Assembly (NCBI RefSeq): GCF_003480435.1
Contig: NZ_QUJB01000011.1
Location: 30,864 to 94,863, forward strand
Length of the DNA stretch: 64,000 nucleotides
Origin: Clostridium sp. AM30-24
Lineage (GTDB): Bacteria > Bacillota > Clostridia > Lachnospirales > Lachnospiraceae
Direction of reading: 5' to 3'
A program made the position numbers and the translations under genes. The notes under the pieces were generated by a model, which worked only from the letters and a program-made list of their open reading frames with translations, did not search any database and had not been told where the DNA came from. Numbering within the stretch: position 1 is the first letter of the stretch; every line of letters starts with the position of its first letter. This document shows, one piece after another, positions 1 to 8,723 of this stretch.

Positions 1-2
1 GT

Positions 3-494
3 GTCATCAACGCCATGGAGATCGCCCACTCTGATCCCCGTGTGGTTGCGATGGCCGTCAGTGCAGAGGACCTGACTGCAAGCCTGAAGGCCCAGAGAAC
101 GAAGAAAGGTCTGGAAGTATTCTACGCAAGAAATGCGGTTCTCATGGCATGCCGTTCCGCGGGAATCGATGCCCTTGATATCGTATTCTCCGATATCAAT
201 GACAAAGAGGGTCTTGAGGAGGACACGGCTCTCGCAAAGAACCTTGGCTTCGACGGAAAGACCTGCATCCACCCAAGACAGATCGACACGGTCAATTCCT
301 TCTTCACGCCGAGCATGAAGGAAATCAAGTATGCGCTCCGCGTTTTACAGGCAGTGGAGGAAGGAAAGAAGCAGCATAAAGGTGCTGTGACTCTTGACGG
401 CGGTATGATCGATAAGCCGATGGAACTTCGGGCCCTCACGACATTGGCTCAGGCGAAGGCAGCCGGTATCCGCACAGAAGGGATGGTGATATAG
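3..494 (+). CDS. citE: Citrate lyase beta subunit (citryl-CoA lyase), C-terminal part
   Basis: The open frame enters from the left edge (first full codon at base 3), so only the C-terminal ~163 residues are present. CitE is the HpcH/HpaI-type aldolase of the citrate lyase complex and splits citryl-ACP into acetyl-ACP and oxaloacetate. Seen here are the family pieces GFDGKTCIHPRQID and GGMIDKPM near the end. The stop lies one base before the citF start, so the two are tightly coupled as in known citDEF operons. An in-frame ATG at base 15 is internal, not a start. Confidence 0.92.
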   Translation, partial: VINAMEIAHSDPRVVAMAVSAEDLTASLKAQRTKKGLEVFYARNAVLMACRSAGIDALDIVFSDINDKEGLEEDTALAKNLGFDGKTCIHPRQIDTVNSFFTPSMKEIKYALRVLQAVEEGKKQHKGAVTLDGGMIDKPMELRALTTLAQAKAAGIRTEGMVI

Positions 495-495
495 G

Positions 496-2073
496 ATGGA
501 ACAGAGCAGAGAGACTTACATCAACGCAGTGGGACGCGAGATCCCGAAGCAGATCGGAAATTATGTCGTAAAACCGTACACGGGCGCTTACACGACCGTT
601 CCCTCCGATGCGCCGGTACACACACTCCGCACCGCAGGAAAGCACGTCTCCGGAGACTGCAAGATGGCGGAGAATTTAAAGGATGCGATCGTAAAGACCG
701 GTTTAAAGGACGGTATGACGATCTCCTTCCATCACAGCTTCCGTGAGGGCGATGAGATTATCGGACAGGTTCTGACCGCGATCCGCGAGCTTGGGATCAA
801 GGGACTCCGCTTCGCACCGAGTGCCGTTGTCAACATTAAGAATCCGTCCATCGTGGACTTTGTAAAAGACGGAACCATAGACCGCATCGAGGCCAGCGGT
901 ATCCGAGGCGAATTAGGTGACGCAGTTCTTGACGGACTGATGGAAAAGCCGGTTATTTTAAGAACCCACGGTTCCAGACCGAGAGCCATCGAGGCAGGAG
1001 AGCTTCAGATCGATGTGGCTTTCATCGGCGCTTCCGCGGCGGATGAGTACGGCAACGCCACTGGTCAGATCGGACCGAATGCCTGCGGTTCCCTTGGATA
1101 TTCCTTTGTGGATGCCATGAATGCGCGGAGAGTTGTTGTTATTACCGATTATCTTGTGGATTATCCATGCTGCCCGGCAAGTATCTCCCAGCAGTATGTA
1201 GATTATGTTGTAAAGGTTGACCGTATCGGCGATCCGGATAAGATCGGAAAAGGTGCGGCCAGAATGACAAAGAACCCGCGAGATCTTCTGATCGCGGAGC
1301 GGGCGGCAGATGTCATGGCGGCTTCCAGAATGTTCAAGGAGAATTTCTCTTTCCAGACAGGTGCCGGTGCCATCAGTATCGCCTGCACGAATTATCTGGC
1401 AGACCGCATGGAGGAGAAGGGCGTAAAGGCAAGCTTCGCTCTCGGCGGCATGACCGCGGCCATCGTTGACATGTACAAGAAAGGTCTCGTGAGAGTCTTG
1501 GAGTGCAGCCAGTCCTTTGACGCGGTGGCGGCGAGAGCTATCGCTGAGGAGCCGGGAATCGTGGAGATCGACAACGCGGTCTACTCCAACCCGTTCACGA
1601 AGGGCTCCATGCTGGATAAGTTAAACTTCGGCGTTCTCGGAGCACTGGAGGTCGATACAGACTTCAACGTCAACATCCTTACCGGATCTTCTGGTGAGAT
1701 GATGGGCGGCCTCGGCGGCGGACCTGATGTGGCAGCCGGATCCGACATTTCCATCGTCTGCCTGCCGGTAGTCCGCGGAAGAACTCCTTCCATCACAAAA
1801 AAAGTCTTCACCTGCTGTACTCCTGGTGAGACCGTAGCTGCTGTTGTCACAGAGGCCGGCATTGCGCTGAACCCGAAGCATAAATACTATGCAGAGCTTA
1901 AGGAAGACTTGGAGAACGCAAACTTAAAGCTTGTGAGCATTGAGTACCTGCAGCAGCTCGCAGAGTCCTTAACGGGCGTTCCGAAGCCGATTGAGACGAC
2001 AGACCGCGTAGTCTGCATCGTCGAGTACCGTGATGGTACCGTGATCGATGTGATCAAGGAGATCAAAAAGTAA
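496..2073 (+). CDS. citF: Citrate lyase alpha subunit (citrate:acetyl-ACP transferase)
   Basis: 525 residues, about the normal full length for CitF. It transfers the acyl carrier from acetyl-ACP to citrate, making citryl-ACP for CitE, in cytoplasmic citrate fermentation. The sequence matches the CoA-transferase-like CitF fold throughout: Gly-rich GGLGGGPDVAAGSDIS near residue 405 and a C-terminal VCIVEYRDGTVIDVI. It starts one base after the citE stop. A strong terminator follows, so citF is the last gene of this operon; citX and citG are not in view. Confidence 0.95.
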   Translation: MEQSRETYINAVGREIPKQIGNYVVKPYTGAYTTVPSDAPVHTLRTAGKHVSGDCKMAENLKDAIVKTGLKDGMTISFHHSFREGDEIIGQVLTAIRELGIKGLRFAPSAVVNIKNPSIVDFVKDGTIDRIEASGIRGELGDAVLDGLMEKPVILRTHGSRPRAIEAGELQIDVAFIGASAADEYGNATGQIGPNACGSLGYSFVDAMNARRVVVITDYLVDYPCCPASISQQYVDYVVKVDRIGDPDKIGKGAARMTKNPRDLLIAERAADVMAASRMFKENFSFQTGAGAISIACTNYLADRMEEKGVKASFALGGMTAAIVDMYKKGLVRVLECSQSFDAVAARAIAEEPGIVEIDNAVYSNPFTKGSMLDKLNFGVLGALEVDTDFNVNILTGSSGEMMGGLGGGPDVAAGSDISIVCLPVVRGRTPSITKKVFTCCTPGETVAAVVTEAGIALNPKHKYYAELKEDLENANLKLVSIEYLQQLAESLTGVPKPIETTDRVVCIVEYRDGTVIDVIKEIKK

Positions 2074-2146
2074 AAAAACAGGGCTGTATATCCCAGACAG
2101 TTCTGTCGACAATATTTGTTACCCTCATTATATCTTTATACCCCAT

Positions 2147-2207
2147 AAAAACACCCGCTGGCACATCCATCCAGAGAATGGAGATCGATGCTAGCGGGTG
2201 TTTTTTC
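2147..2207 (+). terminator. Rho-independent terminator after citF
   Basis: AACACCCGCTGGC pairs with GCTAGCGGGTGTT across a ~25-nt loop and is followed by TTTTTT. It closes the citrate lyase operon. Confidence 0.85.
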
Positions 2208-2371
2208 TGCCATACAGCAGAAAGAAACAGTCGGCGGCAGTTCTGTGGATATTTTAAATTTGCTCTCGAAGTTTAAATGTGGTACGATAATAAAAACCGT
2301 TTTTCAGGGAATGCCGGAATGGCAGTCTGGAAAAATCGAAGATTTTATAGAAAAGATACGAGGAACATGAC

Positions 2372-3433
2372 ATGCTGCATCTATATTTCGCCCCATTGGA
2401 GGGAATCACAACATATCCGTACAGGAATCTGCACCACAAGTATTTCGGTGGTGTGGACAAATATTTTACACCGTTTCTGGCACCGGGACCGGAGCAGGGA
2501 ATGAGCGTGAAGGAGATGCGGGATGTGCTGCCGGAGAATAATGCGGGGGTACCGGTGGTGCCGCAGATCCTGACGAACCGGGCAGGAGATTTCCTTCTGG
2601 CATCAAAGAAATTAGCAGAGATGGGATACCGGGAGATCAACCTGAATCTTGGATGTCCGTCGGGAACGGTCACAGCGAAGAAAAAGGGTTCCGGTTTTTT
2701 ACTTTACCCGGATGATCTGGATCATTTTTTTGATGAAGTGTTCGCGGATGCGTCGGTGAGAAACGGGGAGTTTCAAATCTCTGTTAAAACCAGGATCGGA
2801 AAGAATGAAGTGGAAGAATGGCCGGAGATCATGGAGATCTACAACCGGTACCCGATCAGCGAGCTGACAGTGCATCCACGGATTCAGAAGGAGTTTTATA
2901 AAGGTGTTCCGCATCTTGATGTATTTGCGGATATTTTAAAGGAAAGCCGGAATCCTATCGTGTACAACGGAGATCTGTTCACGGCAGAGCATATGAAAAA
3001 GTTCCGGGAGAAATTCCCGACGGTGGAAAACGTGATGATCGGGAGGGGACTCATCAGAAATCCGGCACTGGCAGAGTTGATAAAAATAGAAGAAGCCGGT
3101 GTGGAAAATGCCCAGGTCTGTGCAGGAACAGAAACCGGAAACAAAGAGACATTATCGGAGCAGATGGAAAAGACAGTACCGGAGTCCAGAAACACGGGAG
3201 ACAATCTCATGCCCCGGATCCGTGCTTTCCACGATGAGATTTTTGAATATTACCGCGAGACCATGTCCGGTGACAGAAATCTTCTTTTCCGCATGAAGGA
3301 TCTCTGGAGCTATATGTTAGAGGAGGTTCCGGACAGTGAAAAATTGGCCAAAAAGATCCGCAAATCCCAGCATGTGCCGGAATATCTGGCGGCGGTGGAT
3401 GAGGCATTTGCAGGATGGGAGCGGATGTTTTAA
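2372..3433 (+). CDS. dus: tRNA-dihydrouridine synthase
   Basis: 353-residue flavoprotein reducing uridine to dihydrouridine in tRNA. The N-terminus FAPLEGITTYPYRN and the catalytic-cysteine region NLNLGCPSGTVTAKKKGSG are typical of the Dus TIM barrel, as are the later VHPR and IGRGLIRNPAL motifs. The ATG at 2372 follows AGGA at 2361. An insert near residues 230-270 (rich in E, T and N) sits before the C-terminal helical domain and is longer than in DusB relatives. The Dus subclass cannot be decided by eye. It is followed closely by the LURP-like gene with no terminator, so probably co-transcribed. Confidence 0.93.
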   Translation: MLHLYFAPLEGITTYPYRNLHHKYFGGVDKYFTPFLAPGPEQGMSVKEMRDVLPENNAGVPVVPQILTNRAGDFLLASKKLAEMGYREINLNLGCPSGTVTAKKKGSGFLLYPDDLDHFFDEVFADASVRNGEFQISVKTRIGKNEVEEWPEIMEIYNRYPISELTVHPRIQKEFYKGVPHLDVFADILKESRNPIVYNGDLFTAEHMKKFREKFPTVENVMIGRGLIRNPALAELIKIEEAGVENAQVCAGTETGNKETLSEQMEKTVPESRNTGDNLMPRIRAFHDEIFEYYRETMSGDRNLLFRMKDLWSYMLEEVPDSEKLAKKIRKSQHVPEYLAAVDEAFAGWERMF

Positions 3434-3447
3434 GAAAGGAGAAGCTT

Positions 3448-3918
3448 ATGCAGCTACTGATCAAACAGAGAGTTTTCTCATGGACAGATACATACGATGT
3501 GTATGATGAGAAGGAAGAACCAAAATACTTTGTAAAAGCGGAATTTTTTGCGCTGGGGCATCAGATCCACGTATACGACAAGAGTGGACGGGAAGTTGGC
3601 ATGGTGAAACAGCGCCTCCTTACCCTGCTTCCGGCATTCGATATCGAGATCGACGGAAAAGAATTCGGGAGCGTGCAGAAAGAGTTTTCCTTCTTTAAAC
3701 CCCGGTATGAACTGGATTACAACGGATGGCGCTGCGAGGGAGATTTTCTGGCCTGGGACTACGATGTGTATGAGGAGTGCTGTGCGGTGGTCCATATTTC
3801 AAAGAAGCCGTTTCATTGGGGCGATACCTATGTGATCGACATTCTGGATCCGAAGGACGAAATTATGGCACTGATGCTGGCGATCGCCATCGACGCGGCG
3901 AACTGCACGAATAAATGA
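3448..3918 (+). CDS. LURP-one-related (YxjI-like) protein
   Basis: 156 residues from the ATG at 3448, chosen because AAAGGAG at 3436-3442 gives ideal spacing; an upstream in-frame ATG inside the dus end lacks a site. The pattern KYFVKAEFFALGHQIHVYD followed by SGREVGMVKQRLLTLLPAF fits the LURP-one-related / YxjI beta-barrel family (Tubby-like fold). Its bacterial function is not established. No signal peptide or membrane segment, so likely cytoplasmic. Lies 14 bases after dus in the same orientation, probably one transcript. Confidence 0.8.
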   Translation: MQLLIKQRVFSWTDTYDVYDEKEEPKYFVKAEFFALGHQIHVYDKSGREVGMVKQRLLTLLPAFDIEIDGKEFGSVQKEFSFFKPRYELDYNGWRCEGDFLAWDYDVYEECCAVVHISKKPFHWGDTYVIDILDPKDEIMALMLAIAIDAANCTNK

Positions 3919-3986
3919 TCACCGTCATAGACAGAGGATCATGTGGAAAGGCAGAAGAACAGAAGTAGAAATATGGAGGAAATGGT

Positions 3987-4403
3987 ATGGAGAATCCCGG
4001 AAAAGAAACGTATGTAGAACAGATGGAGCGTGTGAATAAAACAAACCCATTCATGCTTCACAACAGGATCCGTGCGGTCGCATTATCGGAAGACCGGGCC
4101 GAGGTCCGGGCTGAGATCACAGAGGATTCCCTGAATGCCATGCAGACCGTCCACGGCGGCCTGATGTTCGTGATGGCGGAGGTTGCCGCAGGACTTGTAA
4201 CGAGGAATGACGGAAGAAAATATGTGACTCTGGACAGCTCTTTCCGTTTCCTTCGCGGCAGCAGCGCAAAAAACATTCAGGGGCTGGCGAAGATCACAAA
4301 GCGCGGAAAGACCGTCTGCTTTACAAAAGCCGAGGTCGTGGAGACCGATACGGGGAAGCTCCTGGCAGAAGGAGAATTTACGTTTTATTGTATGGGTGAA
4401 TAA
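3987..4403 (+). CDS. PaaI-type hotdog-fold thioesterase
   Basis: 138 residues with the PaaI/4HBT hotdog signature: NPFMLHNRIR at the start, then VHGGLMFVMAEVAAGL carrying the HGG turn and the acidic active-site position, then RFLRGSS. These enzymes hydrolyse acyl-CoA or phenylacetyl-CoA-type thioesters; the substrate cannot be read from sequence. The start follows GGAGG at 3973. It is a paralogue of the gene at 34123, sharing the HNPFM-like start, RKYVT and the C-terminal F-C-GE ending. Confidence 0.88.
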   Translation: MENPGKETYVEQMERVNKTNPFMLHNRIRAVALSEDRAEVRAEITEDSLNAMQTVHGGLMFVMAEVAAGLVTRNDGRKYVTLDSSFRFLRGSSAKNIQGLAKITKRGKTVCFTKAEVVETDTGKLLAEGEFTFYCMGE

Positions 4404-4440
4404 AAACAGAAACTCAGGTGGGCATTCGGGGCATAAAGCT

Positions 4441-4469
4441 TTTACATCGGGGTCACTGGGTGGTACAAT
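4441..4469 (+). promoter_or_regulatory. Promoter of the truncated threonine dehydratase
   Basis: TTTACA (4441-4446), a 17-bp spacer, TACAAT (4464-4469), about 30 bases before the ATG at 4499. It is intact although the gene behind it is broken. Confidence 0.6.
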
Positions 4470-4498
4470 CGAAGCATCAACGCAGAGGAGGAAAATAT

Positions 4499-4720
4499 AT
4501 GTCTCTTACCTTGGAAAAGATTTTTGAAGCGAAAAACAGGATCGCCCCGTACACGACGAGAACACCGCTCATCCGTCTGGAAAAGCTGGACGAGCACCTT
4601 GGCTGTCAGGTGTATCTGAAGGCGGAGTGCATGCAGATCACCGGCGCGTTCAAGCTTCGCGGAGCAGTCAACAAGATCAGGATGCTGACACCGGAGCAGT
4701 TAAGATGCGGGATCAGCTGA
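4499..4720 (+). pseudogene. Threonine dehydratase, truncated after the N-terminal PLP-lysine region
   Basis: From ATG 4499 (GAGGAGG at 4486-4492) the reading is MSLTLEKIFEAKNRIAPYT, then KAECMQITGAFKLRGAVNKI, the N-terminus of threonine/serine dehydratase with the PLP-binding lysine in GAFKLRGA. The frame stops at residue 73 (LRCGIS*), whereas the family is about 320-410 residues long. The remaining ~80% is absent, not frameshifted: only about 100 bases follow before a terminator. A short downstream frame (ATG 4705, ending TGA 4746, RDQLKVLENVTI) may be the far end of the deleted gene. No activity is expected. It lies next to the DauR-type regulator. Confidence 0.8.
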
Positions 4721-4822
4721 AGGTGCTGGAGAATGTGACGATCTGACAGAAAAAGGAAAATATGCATGATTCCAGATGTTATGGATATGTGCATATGACC
4801 CGGCGGATAACTGATAATTCAA

Positions 4823-4870
4823 TAAAAACGGAGTACTGGTAATCATGATATACCGGTACTCCGTTTTTTA
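4823..4870. terminator. Bidirectional terminator between the dehydratase remnant and the DauR-type regulator
   Basis: AAAAACGGAGTACTGGTA pairs with TACCGGTACTCCGTTTTT, with T-runs readable on both strands. It can end the rightward remnant and the leftward regulator. Confidence 0.85.
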
Positions 4871-4929
4871 TGAGAAACATGATAATTGTTCAGTACTAAC
4901 ACAATTACCAGGTTTTAATTTGCAATCTA

Positions 4930-5613
4930 CTATTCTTCATTGCCGTTATCCACACGTCCGCGCCGTGCTTCCTCAAGGTAGTTGTAGAGCGTATATTTTG
5001 ATACCTGGAGCGTCTCGCAGAGAAGAACGCTGGTCTTGGAAATTTTGAAGACACCCTTCTGGTCGAGGTAGTCCAATGCGCGGATCTTTTCCTCCTTGTT
5101 CATCAGTCCCATCGGTTTTCCGACCAGAAGCTCCGCCTGTTTCATGTAGTACTTAAGAATGTCATCCACATTTTTTGTGGCCAGGGCATCGATATCATTT
5201 GTCGGCGCGTGATGGGTCATCGGGTACTGAACAAAAGCACCCAGCGCACGCTGTGCATTCAGGAGATCCGAGACGTCCAGATTCACACAGACAGATCCAA
5301 CGATCTTTCCGTTTTCGTCCGGGATCAGTGTGGTGAAAGATTTATAGAAACGGTCTTTCGGTCCATTGGAGAAGGTCTGAATGCTGTCTTTCATCGGCTC
5401 GATATCTTTTCCGAGCTGCGTGATCATTCCGCCCTTCGGTGAACCGCCAACCGCACGGCCACTGACCGCCGGGTTTAAGGCGTAAACGATGGTGTGATCG
5501 TATCCTTTCCGGTAATCGTGGATCAGGATCTCACTGTTTTCGCCTAAAAATTTCTGGAGTCCCTCTAGAAAACGGATCAGAAAGTCAAAGTCAAGATACT
5601 GGGAAATTTCCAT
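4930..5613 (-). CDS. YheO/DauR-type transcriptional regulator (PAS-like + HTH)
   Basis: 227 residues. The N-terminal half matches the YheO-like PAS-type domain (GENSEILIHDYRKGYDHTIV, then GKIVGSVCVNLDVSDL). The C-terminus carries the DauR-type helix-turn-helix (KTSVLLCETLQVSKYTLYNY). Relatives include DauR of Pseudomonas, a regulator of D-arginine catabolism; the ligand here is unknown. The start at 5613 follows a leader containing a hairpin. A divergent intergenic region carries its promoter, a 7-3-7 palindrome and a second promoter facing right, so it probably controls itself and the decayed divergent gene. Confidence 0.82.
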   Translation of the reverse strand: MEISQYLDFDFLIRFLEGLQKFLGENSEILIHDYRKGYDHTIVYALNPAVSGRAVGGSPKGGMITQLGKDIEPMKDSIQTFSNGPKDRFYKSFTTLIPDENGKIVGSVCVNLDVSDLLNAQRALGAFVQYPMTHHAPTNDIDALATKNVDDILKYYMKQAELLVGKPMGLMNKEEKIRALDYLDQKGVFKISKTSVLLCETLQVSKYTLYNYLEEARRGRVDNGNEE

Positions 5614-5744
5614 AAATGTACCCCCATAAGATAAGCGTCAAAAACGGACATCTCCCCCGGGGTGTTCGCCGTATATACGCTATGTGAAAAAAATAACAAA
5701 ACAGAGGTATAAAGAAATGCCTCTGCAGGCTTCGATGTAAGTTC

Positions 5745-5773
5745 AGAATAGCATATGACAAACTGTTTGTCAA
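5745..5773 (-). promoter_or_regulatory. Promoter of the DauR-type regulator
   Basis: Read leftward: TTGACA (5773-5768), 17-bp spacer, TATTCT (5750-5745). The -35 box lies inside a palindrome at 5756-5772. Confidence 0.65.
5756..5772. promoter_or_regulatory. Candidate operator palindrome
   Basis: TGACAAA-CTG-TTTGTCA, perfect 7-bp arms, overlapping the -35 box of the leftward regulator promoter. The position suits autorepression by the DauR-type protein; this is inferred, with no binding data. Confidence 0.5.
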
Positions 5774-5813
5774 CAAAATAACATTTATGCAAACAAAAAG
5801 TTTGAAATAGCTA

Positions 5814-5842
5814 TTGACATTCTGTCGAGCATGGCCTATAAT
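5814..5842 (+). promoter_or_regulatory. Perfect sigma-A consensus promoter facing right
   Basis: TTGACA (5814-5819), exactly 17 bp, TATAAT (5837-5842). It is divergent from the regulator promoter, with the two -35 boxes about 40 bp apart. No intact gene lies downstream before the terminator at 6211. Confidence 0.75.
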
Positions 5843-5848
5843 AAAGAC

Positions 5849-6269
5849 ACCAAACAAAAAGGAAGGAAAACAAACTTTCAGTTATAAATACCCATCCTTT
5901 TCCGGACCCGGGTTCCACTCACAGGGATCCCGAGTCCACCCACTTGAGACAGATGTATTTCAACTCTTTTTTATAGAAATCGTGCAACGGTGAAGGTACT
6001 GAACAGTTACAAGATCAAGCGGCTATGAAGACGCCGGATCGTTGCAGAATCACATCGTGGTGGATGTGATAGAGACCGGTTTTCTGGCAGATTGGATGCC
6101 TGTCAGAAAAATGGAAGGCCGGGAGGCCCGCTGTCTCGCCACGGCGAAAAAATCCATGTTCCCGGTGTGGATTTCCCTGAAAAGGGAAAGATTATGGTAC
6201 ATATTGAGCAGGCAGAGCCCCTGAAACAGCTTATCCCCAATACAGCTGTTTCAGGGGCTTTGCCTTTTT
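5849..6269 (+). other. Transcribed region without an intact gene: decayed coding remnant or non-coding RNA
   Basis: Between the consensus promoter and a strong terminator lie about 400 bases with no full-length frame. Near 6042-6110 one frame reads NHIVVDVIETG; from about 6138 another frame reads HGEKIHVPGVDFPEKGKIMV, which looks protein-like. A frameshifted C-terminal remnant of the gene once controlled by the divergent regulator is the simplest reading. I could not name the family. A stable RNA is possible but nothing matched tmRNA, 6S or RNase P RNA. Confidence 0.4.
6211..6269 (+). terminator. Strong terminator after the decayed region
   Basis: A ~20-bp stem: AGCCCCTGAAACAGCT pairs with AGCTGTTTCAGGGGCT, extended by GGCA/TGCC, followed by TTTTT. 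Confidence 0.85.
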
Positions 6270-6313
6270 GGAGAGAGAAAACTGAGCGGTAAAGTGTGGG
6301 GCGGCCGCATATA

Positions 6314-6460
6314 TTGTATCGATGTAACTGTTCAGTAGGTCTGCGCATTTACTGCGCTGACCGTAAGAAAACTTAGAATAGAAGGCAAAAATCCTATCGG
6401 CACAGCCGATTTGGAATGGATTTTTGCGCGTAACTGTGAGTACCGAACAGTTACGTATCG
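6314..6460. repeat. Composite palindromic intergenic repeat
   Basis: Outer inverted repeat GTAACTGTTC (6323) / GAACAGTTAC (6446) encloses an inner palindrome at 6386-6427 with ATCGGC-ACA-GCCGAT at its centre and CAAAAATCC / GGATTTTTG arms. Related copies occur at 34018-34091, 63748-63782 and in other gaps of this window. It contains no gene and ends about 25 bases before the deacetylase start. Confidence 0.6.
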
Positions 6461-6485
6461 GTAATACATGCAGCTGGAGGAGCGT

Positions 6486-7295
6486 ATGAAATTCAAACAG
6501 AAAGTTTTTATTTTTATTGTGATCCTGATCGTGGATATGATCCTGGCTTGGGGGGCAGTGCGGATGTGGAAGGGAAGAGGGGAAATATTTGATACGCACG
6601 AGGGAAAACCGGTCGATACGGGAAGAATCCCTGTGCCGGGCGAAGGGATGACAACTGAGGTTTCGGGACATGATCACAGCGGAGCCGGACGATCGGAAAA
6701 GGCTGTATCAGATCTGTACGGTCAGCAGGAAGACATCGCAAAAAAGTATACGGCACTCACCTTCGATGACGGCCCAAATCCCAAATATACAAAGCCGCTT
6801 TTAGACGGCCTCAGGGAACGCGGAATCCGCGTGACCTTTTTCCTCGTGGGCGAATGCATCGACGGAAATGAAGATCTCGTAAAGCAGATGGCAAAGGACG
6901 GACATCTCATCGGTGTTCACTGTATGACCCACAAGGATCTCACAAAAGAGAAGCTTTCCGACGCAGCAAAAGAACTCTGGGCCGCACGGGAGAAGATCCG
7001 GGCAGTAACCGGGACCCTGCCGGAGTATGTCCGTCCGCCCTATGGGAACTGGAATGCGAAGCTGGAGGAGGCCGTGGACATGATCCCCGTATTCTGGGAT
7101 GTGGACTCCATCGACTGGCGGTTGAAAAATACGGAGAAGGTCACTGCGAAAGTGGTGAAAGACACGGAGGACGGGGACATTATCCTGATGCATGACGAGT
7201 TCAAAACCTCTGTGGAAGCGGCACTCCGGATCATTGACAACCTGACATCAAAAGGGTATACTTTTGTTACAGTAGACGAACTGATGGTCGATTAA
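6486..7295 (+). CDS. Polysaccharide deacetylase (NodB domain), membrane-anchored
   Basis: 269 residues from ATG 6486, preferred over the ATG at 6468 because GGAGG at 6475-6479 fits it. Residues ~7-27 form an N-terminal membrane anchor or signal (FIFIVILIVDMILAWGA). The NodB domain shows TFDDGPNPKYT (metal-binding Asp), GVHCMTHKDL (histidines), RPPYG and ILMHD. Such enzymes deacetylate N-acetylglucosamine in peptidoglycan or other wall glycans, outside the membrane. No partner gene is adjacent; it stands between a repeat and rarA. Confidence 0.9.
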   Translation: MKFKQKVFIFIVILIVDMILAWGAVRMWKGRGEIFDTHEGKPVDTGRIPVPGEGMTTEVSGHDHSGAGRSEKAVSDLYGQQEDIAKKYTALTFDDGPNPKYTKPLLDGLRERGIRVTFFLVGECIDGNEDLVKQMAKDGHLIGVHCMTHKDLTKEKLSDAAKELWAAREKIRAVTGTLPEYVRPPYGNWNAKLEEAVDMIPVFWDVDSIDWRLKNTEKVTAKVVKDTEDGDIILMHDEFKTSVEAALRIIDNLTSKGYTFVTVDELMVD

Positions 7296-7388
7296 GACCT
7301 GTAAAAAGAGCGGGAATGGATGCAGCGCGCAGATGGGTGATATTTCATGTGGAAACAGAGCGCTGCAAAACGCAGAAAGGCAGCTGCC

Positions 7389-8723
7389 ATGGATTTATTT
7401 GACTATATGAGAGCGAACACGATGGAAAAGGAGTCGCCGTTAGCATCCAGAATGCGTCCGACGACTCTGGACGAAGTGGTCGGGCAGAAACATATTATCG
7501 GTAAAGATAAACTCCTTTACCGCGCGATCAAGGCGGATAAGCTTGGGTCCGTGATCTTTTACGGCCCGCCGGGAACGGGAAAGACGACTCTGGCGAAGGT
7601 GATCGCGAATACGACAAGCGCCCGGTTCGAGCAGATCAATGCTACGGTAGCCGGGAAAAAAGATATGGAAGAGATCGTAAAGAACGCTAAGGATGCCATC
7701 GGCATGTACGGGAAGAAGACGATCCTCTTTGTGGATGAGATCCATCGCTTCAATAAGTCCCAGCAGGATTATCTTCTCCCATTCGTTGAGGACGGAACGA
7801 TCACCCTGATCGGCGCGACAACGGAGAATCCATATTTTGAGGTGAACAATGCCCTGCTGTCCAGATCCAGGGTCTTTGAGTTAAAACCGCTGGAAAAACA
7901 GGATATCCGGGAACTCGTGATGCGGGCGGTCAATGATACGGAAAAAGGAATGGGGACCTACGGTGCCGATATCACCGATGAGGCGGCAGATTTTCTGGCG
8001 GATGTGGCAAACGGAGATGCGAGAGCCGCGTTGAACGCGGTGGAGCTTGGAATCCTGACGACAGATAAGTCGCAGGACGGAAAGATCCATATCACGATCG
8101 ATGTTGCGTCGGAATGTATCCAGAAACGTGTGGTGCGCTATGATCATGACGGTGACAACCACTACGATACGATCTCCGCATTTATCAAGAGTATGCGGGG
8201 ATCAGACCCCGATGCGGCGGTCTATTATCTGGCGCGGATGCTGTATGCCGGCGAGGATGTGAAATTTATCGCCCGACGGATCATGATCTGCGCGTCGGAG
8301 GACGTGGGAAACGCGGATCCGAATGCCCTTGTGGTGGCGGTCAGCGCAGCCCAGGCTGTTGAGCGGATCGGCATGCCGGAAAGCCAGATCATCCTCTCAC
8401 AGGCCGCTTCCTATGTCGCCACCGCGCCGAAGAGCAACGCGGCATACATGGGGATCGCAAAAGCGATGAAGACCGTGGCGGATATGCGGACGATGCCGGT
8501 GCCTGCCCATCTTCAGGACAAGCACTACAAAGGTGCTGAAAAACTCGGCCATGGTCTCGGCTATAAATATGCCCACGATTACCCGAATCATTATGTCACC
8601 CAGCAGTATCTGCCGGACGGAATGGAGGGAATGCGGTTCTATGAGCCGTCAGAGAATGGGTATGAGAAGAAGATTAAGGAACATATGGCGTTTATAAAGA
8701 GGGAAGCAGGGGAGATAGAATAA
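7389..8723 (+). CDS. rarA: Replication-associated recombination protein RarA (MgsA) AAA+ ATPase
   Basis: 444 residues from ATG 7389, which gives the family N-terminus MDLFDYMR; an ATG at 7347 is possible but lacks a good ribosome site. RarA acts at stalled replication forks. Seen are GPPGTGKTT (Walker A, ~residue 59), ILFVDEIHRFN (Walker B), GATTENPYFEVN (sensor 1) and the C-terminal clamp-loader-like region with HYKGAEKLGHG. Length and order are normal. A terminator follows. Confidence 0.95.
   Translation: MDLFDYMRANTMEKESPLASRMRPTTLDEVVGQKHIIGKDKLLYRAIKADKLGSVIFYGPPGTGKTTLAKVIANTTSARFEQINATVAGKKDMEEIVKNAKDAIGMYGKKTILFVDEIHRFNKSQQDYLLPFVEDGTITLIGATTENPYFEVNNALLSRSRVFELKPLEKQDIRELVMRAVNDTEKGMGTYGADITDEAADFLADVANGDARAALNAVELGILTTDKSQDGKIHITIDVASECIQKRVVRYDHDGDNHYDTISAFIKSMRGSDPDAAVYYLARMLYAGEDVKFIARRIMICASEDVGNADPNALVVAVSAAQAVERIGMPESQIILSQAASYVATAPKSNAAYMGIAKAMKTVADMRTMPVPAHLQDKHYKGAEKLGHGLGYKYAHDYPNHYVTQQYLPDGMEGMRFYEPSENGYEKKIKEHMAFIKREAGEIE

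Noticed and set aside
2188..2370. 60-residue frame before dus
   Set aside because: Starts inside the citF terminator and has no ribosome site.
5849..6269. tmRNA, 6S RNA or RNase P RNA
   Set aside because: None of the expected ends or conserved cores is present; a gene remnant explains the protein-like pieces better.
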